Counted from the first letter of the stretch, positions 36,311-46,342 are shown. The stretch is DNA of 64,000 bases from Gammaproteobacteria bacterium (ex Lamellibrachia satsuma) (GCA_019623805.1 CP053680.1:2954001-3018000), one strand, 5' to 3'. Numbers and translations: made by a program. Notes: generated by a model from the letters alone, not told the origin.

Positions 36311-36960
36311 GGCTTCTTATTCCCTTGTGGCTCTGGATCAGAGGCGGCTTTTTTGTCATAGAGCGCATCACGATGGTCTTTGACATAGAGTAGGGTTTTC
36401 TTGACTGCCTCGACGATAGAGCGAGGGGTGATGGTGGCGCCGGTGAATTGATCGAAGACGCCGCCGTCTCGTTTGACCTTCCAATCCTGGAGTTTTGGAT
36501 CGATGAGAGATTTGTTGTTGAAGCTGTAGATCCAGTCGGAGCGTGACTCTTCGATCTTGTCTCCGAGTCCCGGTGTCTCTTTATGGGAGATGACGCGAAC
36601 GCCACCCAATGTGCCGTCGTAACGTACGGCTACCAGCAGCTTGATTGGGCCGCTGTAGCCGCCGGGTACCACTGAGGTTAGTACGGCGGCCACCGGTTGT
36701 CCCATCAAACGGCCGCGATAGACGGCGGTCTCTGGACTGCCGAGCATCTCTGGATCATTGACGGTCAGGCTGTCGGTTGTCATGTCATTGTCCACCGTGT
36801 TGGAGGGCACCATGGCGCGCAGGCTGCGCAGCAGGGTCTCCCGCTCGTTGGCGGCGATGCGGTCCTTGGTGAAATCATGGGTGAAGGCAACCAGTGTGCT
36901 GCCGGCAACGGCAAACATGGCCAGAATCGAGCCCGCAATCACTACTGGATGTCTAACCAT
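36307..36960 (-). CDS. rnfG: Rnf complex subunit RnfG (covalent FMN)
   Basis: 217 residues: one N-terminal membrane anchor and a periplasmic domain with the flavinylation motif [14 protein letters not shown] (FMN on Thr by ApbE) and [16 protein letters not shown]. The ATG at 36960 has GGGGAT just upstream and is preferred over one four codons earlier. It overlaps rnfD by 8 bp and rnfE by 4 bp. Confidence 0.94.
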   Translation of the reverse strand: MVRHPVVIAGSILAMFAVAGSTLVAFTHDFTKDRIAANERETLLRSLRAMVPSNTVDNDMTTDSLTVNDPEMLGSPETAVYRGRLMGQPVAAVLTSVVPGGYSGPIKLLVAVRYDGTLGGVRVISHKETPGLGDKIEESRSDWIYSFNNKSLIDPKLQDWKVKRDGGVFDQFTGATITPRSIVEAVKKTLLYVKDHRDALYDKKAASDPEPQGNKKP

Positions 36961-37993
36961 GATTATCCCCATGGCCGAACACTTGTGGCCGGGTGTAGTA
37001 GTCGATGGTGGGGGCCGCCATGTTCAGCAGCAGTACAGCGAAGGCCACGGCATCAGGGTAGCCACCCCAGGTACGGATGATATAGACCAGCATGCCGATG
37101 GCCACACCATAGATCAGTTGACCCTTTCTGGTTGTACAGGCAGTCACCGGATCAGTGGCGATAAAAAAGGCCCCGAGAATTGCGCCGCCGCTAAAGACAT
37201 GAAACAGGGCGAAGGGATAACTTTCCGGATCGAACAGGAAGGTGATCATCGCCAGCCCAGTCAGGCCTGCAAAGAAGGCCAGGGGGATATGCCAGGTGAT
37301 GGTGCGTTTGTAGATGAGCCAGAGGCCACCCATCAAAAACCAGTTGCCGACCCACTCCCAGCCCTGACCACCAAAATCGCCCCAGAGCGGACTTTGGAAT
37401 ATCTCACTGATCATGTGACCCTGATCGAGATTGGTGCGCATTTCGTCCAGAGGTGTTGCCATGGTAATGGCATCCCACTCGAGTCCAGTGGGTGGTGATC
37501 CGGTAAAGATGGCACTGACTATCTGCATGAAATCCAGCGGGTTGGCACTGAGTACCACCGGCGGCAGCCAGCTAGTCATGGGGATCGGCCAGGAGATCAG
37601 CAATAACACGTAGGCGGCCATGGCTGGATTGAAGGGATTGTAGCCCATGCCGCCATACAGCTGCTTCACCATGATAATGGCAAAGGCCATGCCGATGACT
37701 GTCAGCCACCAAGGCAACAGTGGTGGCACAGCGATGGCGAACAGGATGGCGGTGACTACGGCACTGAGGTCGTAGAGGGTGGGCATCACCGGCCGCTTGC
37801 GCAGTTTCAGCACCAGCGCCTCGAAGGCCACTGCCGAGAGCGTCGCGATGACGATGTTGACCAATACGCCTGGACCGAAATACCAGGTCATGGCAAGCAC
37901 GCCAGGCAGCAGCGCAAGAATTACCTGCAGCATCACCTTGTCGACACTGTTGGGCCGTCGGGTGTGGGGGGAACTGAAGGTCTGAAACTGCAT
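36953..37993 (-). CDS. rnfD: Rnf complex subunit RnfD (covalent FMN)
   Basis: 346 residues and about nine or ten membrane segments. The flavin attachment site is recognisable at DAITMATPL, corresponding to the family D-A-x-T-x-A-T-P pattern, and GGYPDAVAFAVLLLNMAAP near the end is conserved. It relays electrons within the membrane part of Rnf. The ATG at 37993 has AGGAG 11 bases upstream; a GTG four codons earlier is an alternative that would overlap rnfC. Confidence 0.94.
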   Translation of the reverse strand: MQFQTFSSPHTRRPNSVDKVMLQVILALLPGVLAMTWYFGPGVLVNIVIATLSAVAFEALVLKLRKRPVMPTLYDLSAVVTAILFAIAVPPLLPWWLTVIGMAFAIIMVKQLYGGMGYNPFNPAMAAYVLLLISWPIPMTSWLPPVVLSANPLDFMQIVSAIFTGSPPTGLEWDAITMATPLDEMRTNLDQGHMISEIFQSPLWGDFGGQGWEWVGNWFLMGGLWLIYKRTITWHIPLAFFAGLTGLAMITFLFDPESYPFALFHVFSGGAILGAFFIATDPVTACTTRKGQLIYGVAIGMLVYIIRTWGGYPDAVAFAVLLLNMAAPTIDYYTRPQVFGHGDNHG

Positions 37994-38001
37994 TCCGTAA
38001 A

Positions 38002-39663
38002 TCACTCCTGGTCGGCTGTTGTTTCAGCACGGTGTTTATCGACCGCATCGAGCTGCTTCTGCTGAGCCGGTGTCAGATTATCTGTGTTCTTGGGTGGACT
38101 CTGCTGGGCTGCCTTTTTTGCTGCAGCCCGTTTCATCGCGGCTTCGATGGCTGCCTTTTTTGCATCCTCCCCCTTGGCGGCCGGTTTTACCGGTTTTTTC
38201 TTACCGAGGTTTTCCTTCTTCTTGCGCAGGCGGGCCTTTCGTTCCGCGTCGAGCCGCTCCAGCCTGGCGATACGGAAATCGTGCCGTTTCTTGGCGTGAT
38301 CTGCTGCCTGCAGTTCCTTTTCCTTAGCCCAGCTTTCAGTTTTGGCAAAGCGGAAATAGTGCACCAGAGGGATATGGGAGGGGCAGACGTGAGAGCAGCA
38401 GCCGCACTCGATACAGTCGAAAAGATTGTAGTCCTGAACCTTCTCCAGCTCTTTGGCTCGACTGAACCAGTACATCTGTTGGGGCAACAGATTCACCGGG
38501 CAGACTTCGGCACAGCGGCCACAGCGGATGCAGGCGAGTGCGGAACCCGTGGTAGGTACTTCCTCTTCGCTGGGGGCGAGCAGGCAGTTACTGCCCTTGG
38601 TGATCGGAACCTGATCGGTGGACAGATTGAAGCCCATCATCGGGCCGCCCATGATCAACTGCGATGATTTACCGGTATAGCCGCCGGTCTGTTCGATCAG
38701 GTCGGCTGCTGTGATACCAAGAGGCACTTCCATGTTGCAAGGGTTTGCGATGCCTTCACCGGTAAGGGTCACTAAGCGTGAGATCAGCGGCCGTCCTTCG
38801 AGTACCGCATCGGCGATGGCTGCGGCGGTGGCCACATTGTGGCAGATCACACCGAGTTGAGCGGGTAAGCCCTCGCTGGGCACCTCTTGCCCGGTCAGGA
38901 TACGGATCAGCTGTTTCTCGCCGCCGCTGGGATAGAGGGTGGGGATGCGCACTACCTCAATCGAATCGTCGTCTGTGAGGTGGCTGCGCAGGGTGCTGAT
39001 GGCGTCTGGCTTGTTGTCCTCGATACCTATCAGACACTCTTCCGCGCCGAGAATGTGCTGCAGGATGCGTGCACCGTTCAGTATCCGGTCAGGAGCCCCT
39101 TGCATCAGCCGGTCGTCACAGGTGATGAAGGGTTCGCACTCGGCACCGTTGATGATCAGGGTCTTGATCGCTTTGCCTGGATTGAGCTTGATCGCTGCCG
39201 GGAATGTGGCGCCGCCCAAACCGACGATACCCGACTCACGAACCCGTTGCAGCAACAAGCTTTTATCAACATTTTGGAAGTCGTTGATTGGCGCCGGCAG
39301 ATCGGCCCACTCGTCCTTGCCGTCAACTTCGAGCACTATCGCCGGGCCGTTCAGACCAGAGGGGTGGGGAATTGGATGCGCTTCGATGCCTTTGATGATT
39401 CCCGATGTGGGGGCATGGATGGGTGCACAGACGGGAGCAGTATTGTCGGCGATCTTTTCCCCTTTCAGCACCCGGTCGCCAGGTTTTACCAGAGGGATCG
39501 CGGATTCGCCGATGTGCTGGCGCAGCGGCAGGATCAGCCGAGCAGGCATTGTGGCGGATGTGAGGTCAGTCTGTAGAGACTGCCGTTTGTTATCCGGCAG
39601 GTGCAGGCCGCCATGGAAATCCCATAACCGCCGTATCTTTCCTTTGCTTGATTCAACGTACAT
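38002..39663 (-). CDS. rnfC: Rnf complex subunit RnfC
   Basis: 553 residues. The NADH- and FMN-binding domain (ESGIVGLGGATFPAAIKL; NGAECEPFITCDDRLM) is followed by two 4Fe-4S motifs, CIRCGRCAEVCP and CIECGCCSHVCP, and a long Lys/Ala-rich tail (about 465-553) that varies in length in the family. RnfC is the peripheral subunit that exchanges electrons with NAD(H). It starts 9 bp after the rnfB stop. Confidence 0.95.
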   Translation of the reverse strand: MYVESSKGKIRRLWDFHGGLHLPDNKRQSLQTDLTSATMPARLILPLRQHIGESAIPLVKPGDRVLKGEKIADNTAPVCAPIHAPTSGIIKGIEAHPIPHPSGLNGPAIVLEVDGKDEWADLPAPINDFQNVDKSLLLQRVRESGIVGLGGATFPAAIKLNPGKAIKTLIINGAECEPFITCDDRLMQGAPDRILNGARILQHILGAEECLIGIEDNKPDAISTLRSHLTDDDSIEVVRIPTLYPSGGEKQLIRILTGQEVPSEGLPAQLGVICHNVATAAAIADAVLEGRPLISRLVTLTGEGIANPCNMEVPLGITAADLIEQTGGYTGKSSQLIMGGPMMGFNLSTDQVPITKGSNCLLAPSEEEVPTTGSALACIRCGRCAEVCPVNLLPQQMYWFSRAKELEKVQDYNLFDCIECGCCSHVCPSHIPLVHYFRFAKTESWAKEKELQAADHAKKRHDFRIARLERLDAERKARLRKKKENLGKKKPVKPAAKGEDAKKAAIEAAMKRAAAKKAAQQSPPKNTDNLTPAQQKQLDAVDKHRAETTADQE

Positions 39664-39672
39664 GCTGCTGGT

Positions 39673-40242
39673 CTACCGCGACTGTGGTGCCGAGACGATC
39701 CCGGGGTGTTCATTGTCCGGGAAAGGCCAGCGCCAACCACCGCTCTCCTGTGAAATCGGTTCCATCACGATGCAGTCCACCGGACAGGGTGGCAGGCAGC
39801 GTTCGCAGCCGGTGCATTCGGAGACGATGACCACATGCATCTGTTTGGCTGCACCGATGATTGCATCCACTGGGCAGGCCTGCAGGCAGAGGGTGCAGCC
39901 GATGCACTCCTGCTCTTTGATCAGTGCAATCGCCTTGGGTTTCTCTTCTGCGGTTTCTTCGGAGAGTGGTACCGGATCGCGTCCCAGCAAGTCGGAGAGG
40001 GCAATCATGGTGGCTTCGCCACCGGGAGGGCATAGATTGATCTCAGATTCCCCGCCGGCGATGGCCTCTGCGTAGGGGCGACAGCCAGCAAAGCCACACT
40101 GACCACATTGAGTTTGGGGCAGCAGTGCCTCGATCTGATCGGTAACCGGATCGCCCTCCACATGGAAACGGATATTGGCATAACCCAGCAGCAGGCCGAA
40201 AGCGGTGGCGAGTCCGGTGATGGTGAGAATGGCGATCAACAT
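39673..40242 (-). CDS. rnfB: Rnf complex subunit RnfB
   Basis: 189 residues. An N-terminal membrane anchor is followed by a 4Fe-4S domain ([17 protein letters not shown] ... CPPGG) and two ferredoxin-type clusters, [12 protein letters not shown] and [12 protein letters not shown]. RnfB is the probable entry point for ferredoxin electrons. The ATG at 40242 gives the usual N-terminus ([11 protein letters not shown]); a longer frame would run into rnfA. Confidence 0.95.
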   Translation of the reverse strand: MLIAILTITGLATAFGLLLGYANIRFHVEGDPVTDQIEALLPQTQCGQCGFAGCRPYAEAIAGGESEINLCPPGGEATMIALSDLLGRDPVPLSEETAEEKPKAIALIKEQECIGCTLCLQACPVDAIIGAAKQMHVVIVSECTGCERCLPPCPVDCIVMEPISQESGGWRWPFPDNEHPGIVSAPQSR

Positions 40243-40255
40243 GGTTTCATCGCTC

Positions 40256-40837
40256 TCAGTTGGCCACCAGGCCGGCAAAACCCATAAAGGCCATGGACAT
40301 CAGACCTGCAGTGATCAACGCAATGGCGTTGCCCTGAAAGGGTTCAGGAACGTCGGCGACGGCGACCCGTTCGCGTATCGCGGCAAAGAGGACCAGCACC
40401 AGGGAGAAACCGGCGGCAGCACCAAATCCATAGAGGGCCGACTCGACGAAGTTGTGTTGCTCCTGAGTATTCAACAGTGCGACGCCGAGCACGGCGCAAT
40501 TGGTGGTGATCAGGGGCAGAAAGATACCGAGCACCTGGTAGAGCATCGGGCTGGTCTTGTGCATCACCATCTCGGTGAACTGCACCACTACCGCGATCAC
40601 CAGAATAAAGGCAATGGTGCGGAGGAACTCCAGCCCGAGGGGCAGTAAGAGATATTCGTTGATCAGATAGGCGCAAACGGATGAAAGTGTGAGCACGAAG
40701 GTGGTGGCCAGCCCCATGCCGGTGGCGGTTTCCAGCTTGCGGGAGACGCCCATGAAGGGGCAGAGTCCCAGAAACTTCACCAATACGAAGTTGTTCACCA
40801 GGACGGTGCTGATTAGGATGAGGGCGTACTCTTTCAT
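40256..40837 (-). CDS. rnfA: Rnf complex subunit RnfA/RsxA
   Basis: 193 residues, exactly the usual length, with six membrane segments, the start [20 protein letters not shown] and the conserved Cys segments [10 protein letters not shown] and [15 protein letters not shown]. It is the first gene of rnfABCDGE-rsmE. The operon is complete; the nth gene that follows rnf in enterics is absent. A 349-bp region rich in repeats separates it from metG. Confidence 0.96.
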   Translation of the reverse strand: MKEYALILISTVLVNNFVLVKFLGLCPFMGVSRKLETATGMGLATTFVLTLSSVCAYLINEYLLLPLGLEFLRTIAFILVIAVVVQFTEMVMHKTSPMLYQVLGIFLPLITTNCAVLGVALLNTQEQHNFVESALYGFGAAAGFSLVLVLFAAIRERVAVADVPEPFQGNAIALITAGLMSMAFMGFAGLVAN

Positions 40838-41050
40838 CTATGGGTGTCAGGGCCTGTTAGCACAAAAATCAAACATCCGTCTAAGAATAGGCAACCGGGC
40901 CAATGGAAACAACTATCAGGTTATAGGTTATTTGCAGGAGCTGTTTCCGTTCAGAGGTCCCTTTGTTCATCTGTGGCTGGATTCCATTGTCATTATGGGC
41001 TGGTGGAGCCTTCAATTCCTTGATGATCCGCAACTTAGCTGGGTTCGTAG

Positions 41051-41076
41051 GCCGGTTCAAGCGTAGCGGAACCGGC
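41051..41076. repeat. Palindromic extragenic repeat GCCGGTTC/GAACCGGC
   Basis: GCCGGTTC (41051-41058) and GAACCGGC (41069-41076) form a perfect 8-bp inverted repeat with a 10-bp loop. It resembles the short intergenic repeats scattered through many gammaproteobacterial genomes. There is no T-tract. It lies within the 349-bp metG-rnfA gap, where no gene was found. Confidence 0.6.
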
Positions 41077-41099
41077 AACTGTCCCTAATCAAACCTGAA

Positions 41100-41176
41100 G
41101 GATGTGGTGAGGTACGAACCGCATCAATTGGGTCAGGAAACCCTCGAACGATGCGGTTCGCAAGCTCACCGCATCC
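41100..41176. repeat. Long imperfect inverted repeat behind metG
   Basis: The arm 41100-41125 (GGATGTGGTGAGG...GAACCGCATC) pairs with 41150-41176 (GATGCGGTTCGCAAGCTCACC...) apart from a base change near one end and a small bulge in the middle. The arm sequence GGATGCGGTGAGC...GAACCGCATC has the look of a genome-wide REP-type element. It begins 10 bp past the metG stop codon, so it may stabilise the metG transcript end. No transposase is nearby. Confidence 0.6.
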
Positions 41177-41186
41177 TACATCAGGA

Positions 41187-43238
41187 TTATTTAACCTTCA
41201 TCCCAGGCTGCGCGCCTTCATCCGGATTGAGGATAAAGAGGTCCTTGCCGCCGGGACCGGCTGCCAACACCATGCCCTCGGAGAGACCAAAGCGCATCTT
41301 GCGCGGCGCCAGATTGGCCACCATTACCGTCAGCCTGCCCTGCAGGTCCTCTGGACGATAGGCCGACTTGATACCGGCAAAGACGTTGCGGGTTTCGCCG
41401 CCGATATCCAGCGTCAGTTGCAGCAGCTTGTCAGCGCCCTCCACAGGATTGGCCTCGACGATCTTTGCGATACGCAGGTCGAGCTTGGCGAAGTCGTCGA
41501 ATTCGATGGTGTCGGCGATCGGGTTCTCGGCCAGGGGACCGGCGGCCTGTGCTGGTTCGGCTGTCTGTTTTGCCCCCTCTTCCTTCAAGTCTTCCTTGGA
41601 GTGTTCCAGCATGGCATCGATCTGTTTTTCATCGACCCGGGTCATCAGCGGTTTGAACTTTATGATCTGGTGTCCGGTAAGTGGGATAGCGAGTCTGTCC
41701 CATGTTAGCGGTTCCACCTGCAGGAAAGCTTCGGACTTCTCTGCTGTGCCTGGCAGGATGGGAGAGAGATAGCCGATCAGCACACGGAACAGGTTGATGC
41801 CCATGGAGCAGATGTCGTGCAGTTCCTGGTCCTTGTTCTCCTCCTTGGCGATCACCCAAGGCTGTTTCTCGTCGATGTACTGATTGGCCTTGTCGGCAAG
41901 TCCCATGATGGCGCGCACAGCATGGCCAAATTCCCGTTTCTCATAGTGTTCTGCGATGGTGTGGCCTGCAGCGATGAATTCGTCGAACAGGGCCTGCTCG
42001 GAGAGGCTGTCGGAAAGCCTGCCGTCGAAACGCTTCTTGATGAAACCGGCACAGCGGCTGGCGATGTTGACCACCTTGCCCACCAGGTCAGAGTTTACCC
42101 GTTGGGCGAAGTCCTTCAGGTTGAGGTCGATGTCATCGACGCCTGAGCTGAGTTTGGCGGCAAAGTAGTAACGCAGATACTCTGGATTCAGATGATCCAG
42201 ATAGGTGCTGGCCTTGATGAAAGTGCCGCGGGACTTTGACATCTTCTTGCCGTCCACGGTGAGAAAACCGTGGGCAAAGATGGCGCTGGGAGTGCGGAAA
42301 CCGGCGCCGTGCAGCATTGCCGGCCAGAACAGCGCGTGGAAATAGATAATGTCCTTGCCAATGAAGTGGTAGAGCTCGGTGTCGGCATCCGGCTTCCAGA
42401 AGGCGTCGAAGTCCAGATCCTCGGTCTTGTCGCAGAGATTGCGGAAACTTGCCATGTAACCGATGGGGGCATCGAGCCAGACGTAGAAATATTTACCGGG
42501 ATGATCGGGAATCTCGAAGCCGAAATAGGGCGCGTCACGGGAGATATCCCACTCTTGCAGACCGGTCTCGAACCACTCGTCGAGTTTGTTGGAGACCTCC
42601 GCCTGCAGGTGGCCGCCCTTGGTCCAGCTCTGCAGCATCTTCTCGAAATCGGCCAGTTTGAAGAAGTAGTGATCCGATTTGCGCTCTTCGGGTTTGGCGC
42701 CGGAGACGGCGGAGACAGGATTTATCAGTTCGGCGGGGGAGTAGCTGGCGCCACAGACCTCGCAGTTGTCGCCATACTGATCCTCCGCCCCGCACTTGGG
42801 ACAGGTGCCTTTGATGAAACGGTCCGGCAGGAACATCTTCTCCACCGGGTCGTAGGCTTGGGTAATCTCCCGTCGCGCGATGTGTCCACTATCCCGGTTG
42901 TGTTCGTAGATGGTGGTGGCGCAGACTCTGTTCTCTTCCGAGTGGGTCGAGTGGTAGTTGTCGAACCCGACGCGAAAGGCGCTGAAATCAGCCTGGTGTT
43001 CTTCGGCAACCCGGGCGATGAGTTGTTCCGGCTCGATTCCTTCCAGCCGGGCACGCAGCATGATCGGCGTGCCGTGGGCATCGTCGGCGCAGCAGTAGAT
43101 GCACTGGTTTCCGCGCATCTTCTGGAATCGTACCCAGATGTCGGTCTGAATGTACTCCACCAAGTGGCCGATATGGATCGGTCCGTTGGCATAGGGCAGG
43201 GCGCTGGTGACGAGGATTTTGCGCGGTGTATCGTTCAT
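41187..43238 (-). CDS. metG: Methionyl-tRNA synthetase
   Basis: 683 residues. Class I signatures are the HIGH-type motif [13 protein letters not shown] near the start and [12 protein letters not shown] zinc knuckle [18 protein letters not shown] lies at about 145-165. The C-terminal 110 residues form the OB-fold tRNA-binding domain ([20 protein letters not shown]), so this is the long dimeric form. It charges tRNA-Met for initiation and elongation. It lies upstream of rnfA on the same strand with a long gap, and is probably transcribed separately. Confidence 0.97.
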   Translation of the reverse strand: MNDTPRKILVTSALPYANGPIHIGHLVEYIQTDIWVRFQKMRGNQCIYCCADDAHGTPIMLRARLEGIEPEQLIARVAEEHQADFSAFRVGFDNYHSTHSEENRVCATTIYEHNRDSGHIARREITQAYDPVEKMFLPDRFIKGTCPKCGAEDQYGDNCEVCGASYSPAELINPVSAVSGAKPEERKSDHYFFKLADFEKMLQSWTKGGHLQAEVSNKLDEWFETGLQEWDISRDAPYFGFEIPDHPGKYFYVWLDAPIGYMASFRNLCDKTEDLDFDAFWKPDADTELYHFIGKDIIYFHALFWPAMLHGAGFRTPSAIFAHGFLTVDGKKMSKSRGTFIKASTYLDHLNPEYLRYYFAAKLSSGVDDIDLNLKDFAQRVNSDLVGKVVNIASRCAGFIKKRFDGRLSDSLSEQALFDEFIAAGHTIAEHYEKREFGHAVRAIMGLADKANQYIDEKQPWVIAKEENKDQELHDICSMGINLFRVLIGYLSPILPGTAEKSEAFLQVEPLTWDRLAIPLTGHQIIKFKPLMTRVDEKQIDAMLEHSKEDLKEEGAKQTAEPAQAAGPLAENPIADTIEFDDFAKLDLRIAKIVEANPVEGADKLLQLTLDIGGETRNVFAGIKSAYRPEDLQGRLTVMVANLAPRKMRFGLSEGMVLAAGPGGKDLFILNPDEGAQPGMKVK

Positions 43239-43563
43239 CGTATAGCTGTTCCGGTGACTCGGGTTTCAAGTTCACCCCGGCGCAGGGTGAAAGCGCAACA
43301 TTGTCGCATATTTAGGCTGGAGAAAGGAGCATGGGGGACGTTCTCTCCAGCAGTCGGGCGACTTTATCGCCAGATGTCAGGTTGCCCATCTGAGGTTATG
43401 ACAACTGATTCAGTCAGAGTTGCCAGGCTGTCAGCACCAAGGCAGCACCTGAGATGGCCAGTCGATCTGCCTCGTTAAAGTTTTCGCTGTTCCAGTCGAT
43501 TGGGTGGTATAGATCCGGAAATCGTTTTTGGGTTGGATGTATCTCTCGTCGAGAACAGTGGAA
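43239..43563. other. Divergent intergenic region, metG / H-NOX module
   Basis: A 325-bp gap between two divergent transcription units. No gene is supported. GCTGGAGA (43316-43323) and TCTCCAGC (43344-43351) form a perfect 8-bp inverted repeat with a 20-bp loop, a possible operator. Convincing promoter hexamers were not found. Confidence 0.4.
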
Positions 43564-45723
43564 ATGCGTGTGGATTTTACTCAATTGCCTGGGCCGGCTG
43601 CCAGCGGGGACAATGTCCGACAGCTTCGGGTGCTTATTGTAGATGATGATCCCGATTATGTATCTGAGCTCATGGCTGCGCTATCAAAGCCTGTAGATGT
43701 GTCAGCGTTGAGCATGACCTGTCAGTCTGCAGAGTCTGTGCATGAGACGATAAAACTGATCAGGCATCAGCTATTCGATATCATTTTGCTTGGAACCACG
43801 CTAGCCGACCTGCCTACTCCCTCAGCGATATCGGTGTTACGCAAAGCCTTCGCCTATTCACCTATTATCGCAATCTCAAAATATCCGGATGAGGCGTTAG
43901 CGTTGGAATGGGTGGAGGCAGGGGCAGATGACTGCCTCTATGAAGGGGTGATCAACCCGCAAATTCTACATAGAGTTATCAACTACGCAGTCAAGCGTGC
44001 GATTACCTACAGGGAATTGCACCAGAGAAGTCAGAATCGGCATATTATCAATGAACTGCTCAATCTGTCGTTGCAGGATCTTCCTCTGGACGAACTGCTG
44101 CAGCGGTGCCTGGAGATCATCCTTTCAGCCCCGTTTGCCGAGATTCAGAACAAAGGCGGTATATTCCTGGCAGATGAAGAACAGCAGATGCTGCATCTTG
44201 TAGCCGAGTCTCAACTGGAAGAAAAAATCGCAATGATGTGCAACCAAGTGCCTTTTGGTACCTGTCTCTGCGGTAGAGCCGCTGAACAGAAGCGGCTGAT
44301 TCATGTCAAGTGTGTCGATGAAAGACATGAAATCCGCTTTGAAGGCATGCGGGATCATGGTCACTACTGCGTGCCGATTGTTGCGAAGGATACTGTCCTT
44401 GGTGTGATCGTACTCTATCTGGACCAAGGTCATGCCATCACTGATGAGGAGAGAGATTTTCTGAATGGTGTTGCGAAAACGCTGGCTGGCATTATCCAGC
44501 ATGGGCGGACGCTGGAACAGCTTGTCAAGATACACAATCAGAACAGTGCATTGCTCGCCTCCATCAAAAGCATTCTGATCGGGGTGGACAGTTATGACTG
44601 TATCAGCCATTGGAACGAGGCAGCGGAGGACTGTTTTGGTCTTTCTGCCGAGCAGGTCCTGGGGCGACAGATTATGGAGATCGGGATCAAGTGGGATTGG
44701 GAAAAGATGTTGGAGAACATTCTCGCATGTATGACTGGATCCCATGAAACAAAGCGTTTTGATGTCAGATTTCAACACGCTGAGGGTATCAATGGCCTGC
44801 TCTCTGTTGTGGCAGCTCCTTCTGTTGACCTGAACGGAGTACACGCGGGATTTCTGCTGATTGGAGAAGATGTCACTGAACAGAAGAGCAGAGAGAGTCG
44901 TCTGCAGCAGGTGCAGAAATTGCAGTCGATTGGACAGTTGGCTGCAGGCATTGCTCACGAGATCAATACGCCTATCCAGTACGTTGGGGACAATGTGCGT
45001 TTCTTGCTGGAAGCGTTTGAAGACATGAATCGTGTCATAACCCAAGGACGGGTGATTTTCTCCGAAGCAAAGCAGAGTGCCGTTTCGCTGGAAGTCCTGC
45101 AGAGAATGGAACAGACGATGGAAGATATCGATCTGGATTACCTGCAGGAGGAGATTCCCAGCGCTATTGAGCAGACTCTGGGGGGTATCAGTCGGGTGGC
45201 CGAAATCGTCCGTGCGATGAAAGAGTTTTCCCATCCTGGATCGGAGAAACGGGTGGCCACTGATATCAACCGAGCCATTGAAAGTACCATCATGGTTTCC
45301 CGCAATGTATGGAAATACCAGGCGGATGTCGTGACCTCTTTCGATGATTCCCTGACTTCTGTGCCCTGTATTGCAGGACCTTTCAATGAAGTAATTCTTA
45401 ATGTCATCGTCAATGCAGCCCATGCGATTAGTGGTGTTGTTGGCGATGGATCAGACGGCAAGGGAGTGATAAAAGTGTCAACAGAGTGCTTGGATGATTG
45501 GGGGGAGATACGTATCAGTGATACAGGAACTGGCATACCCAAGGATGTTCAGCCCCATGTATTCGATCCCTTTTTTACCACTAAGGAAGTGGGGGAGGGA
45601 ACAGGACAGGGTTTGGCTCTGAGTCATGACATTATTGTGGGCAAGCACGAAGGCGAGTTCACGTTCGAGACCGAGATTGGAAAGGGCACCACATTTATTA
45701 TTCGGCTGCCACTGAACGATTAA
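43564..45723 (+). CDS. Histidine kinase with degenerate receiver, GAF and PAS domains
   Basis: 719 residues and soluble. A receiver-like domain (about 20-145) keeps LIVDDDPDYVSEL, but the phospho-acceptor is Gly77 (DIILLGTTL) and the conserved Lys-Pro is missing, so it probably binds rather than accepts phosphate. A GAF domain (about 160-330) and PAS (about 345-445) precede HisKA (His465 in AAGIAHEINTP) and HATPase (DTGTGIPKD, GTGQGLALS). Its kinase core is close to that of the second kinase in the module, including YLQEEIP and AMKEFSHPG, so the two are paralogues. The ATG at 43564 has GAGAA upstream; ATG 43537 is an alternative. The H-NOX gene follows after 71 bp. Confidence 0.85.
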   Translation: MRVDFTQLPGPAASGDNVRQLRVLIVDDDPDYVSELMAALSKPVDVSALSMTCQSAESVHETIKLIRHQLFDIILLGTTLADLPTPSAISVLRKAFAYSPIIAISKYPDEALALEWVEAGADDCLYEGVINPQILHRVINYAVKRAITYRELHQRSQNRHIINELLNLSLQDLPLDELLQRCLEIILSAPFAEIQNKGGIFLADEEQQMLHLVAESQLEEKIAMMCNQVPFGTCLCGRAAEQKRLIHVKCVDERHEIRFEGMRDHGHYCVPIVAKDTVLGVIVLYLDQGHAITDEERDFLNGVAKTLAGIIQHGRTLEQLVKIHNQNSALLASIKSILIGVDSYDCISHWNEAAEDCFGLSAEQVLGRQIMEIGIKWDWEKMLENILACMTGSHETKRFDVRFQHAEGINGLLSVVAAPSVDLNGVHAGFLLIGEDVTEQKSRESRLQQVQKLQSIGQLAAGIAHEINTPIQYVGDNVRFLLEAFEDMNRVITQGRVIFSEAKQSAVSLEVLQRMEQTMEDIDLDYLQEEIPSAIEQTLGGISRVAEIVRAMKEFSHPGSEKRVATDINRAIESTIMVSRNVWKYQADVVTSFDDSLTSVPCIAGPFNEVILNVIVNAAHAISGVVGDGSDGKGVIKVSTECLDDWGEIRISDTGTGIPKDVQPHVFDPFFTTKEVGEGTGQGLALSHDIIVGKHEGEFTFETEIGKGTTFIIRLPLND

Positions 45724-45746
45724 GGTGGATGAGTTGGCAAATGAAA

Positions 45747-45765
45747 GAGATCAATGGTTGATCTC
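45747..45765. repeat. 8-bp perfect hairpin just before the H-NOX gene
   Basis: GAGATCAA (45747-45754) and TTGATCTC (45758-45765) are exact reverse complements with a TGG loop. It lies 29 bp before the H-NOX start codon. No T-run follows, so it is not a standard terminator. It may separate expression of the first kinase from the H-NOX genes or be an operator. Confidence 0.5.
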
Positions 45766-45794
45766 CCATTGAAGAAACTGCTGGAGAAGTAAGT

Positions 45795-46337
45795 ATGAAA
45801 GGTATCGTGTTTTCAGAGTTTTTGGAGTTTGTGGAACAAGAGTTTGGGGCCGACCTGGTAGACGATATGGTTGAACTTGCCGGTCCAGCTACGGGAGGTG
45901 CCTACACTTCCGTTGGCACCTATGATCATAAAGAGATTATACAACTTGTTGTTGCTCTCAGTGAGCTGACAAAAATGCCGGGATCTGACCTCGTTGTAAT
46001 TTTTGGAAGGCATCTTTTTGGCCGCTTGGCGGCCACCTATCCACAATTGCTTGAAGGTGCTGAATCCCTGTTCCCCTTCCTGCAGAGTATTGAGGATCAT
46101 ATTCATGTCGAGGTGCGGAAGCTCTACCCAGATGCAGAGTTGCCACAATTCACTTGTGACTTTCCGGGGTCAGGGCAGATGTCAATGACATACCACTCCA
46201 AGCGACCCTTTGCTGATCTTGCTCAGGGATTGATAGAGGGGAGTTTGGCTTTTTTCAATGAAGATATCACTCTCGAGCGAGAGGAACTCTCTGCTGTGGA
46301 TGGTTACTCAACACGCTTTCTATTAACCCGGCAGTGA
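45795..46337 (+). CDS. H-NOX haem nitric oxide sensor protein
   Basis: 180 residues, the normal size of stand-alone bacterial H-NOX. It begins MKGIVFSEFLEFVE. The proximal haem ligand is His104 in IHVEVRKLYPDAELP, and the haem propionate motif Y-x-S-x-R is Y133-H-S135-K-R137. It binds haem and NO in the cytoplasm and in known systems controls an adjacent histidine kinase. No distal-pocket Tyr for O2 binding could be judged without alignment. It overlaps or abuts the PAS kinase gene downstream (stop at 46335-46337, next start 46334 or 46343). Confidence 0.94.
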   Translation: MKGIVFSEFLEFVEQEFGADLVDDMVELAGPATGGAYTSVGTYDHKEIIQLVVALSELTKMPGSDLVVIFGRHLFGRLAATYPQLLEGAESLFPFLQSIEDHIHVEVRKLYPDAELPQFTCDFPGSGQMSMTYHSKRPFADLAQGLIEGSLAFFNEDITLEREELSAVDGYSTRFLLTRQ

Positions 46338-46342
46338 TTAAA

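Noticed and set aside
42270..43478. Open frame of 402 codons antisense to metG.
   Set aside because: Shadow of the metG coding sequence, low-complexity composition and no domain.
44125..45423. Open frame of 432 codons antisense to the REC-GAF-PAS kinase.
   Set aside because: Shadow of a well-supported kinase gene.
45747..45765. FNR/DNR box ahead of H-NOX.
   Set aside because: The half-sites are ATCAA-TGG-TTGAT, the reverse of the TTGAT-N4-ATCAA consensus.
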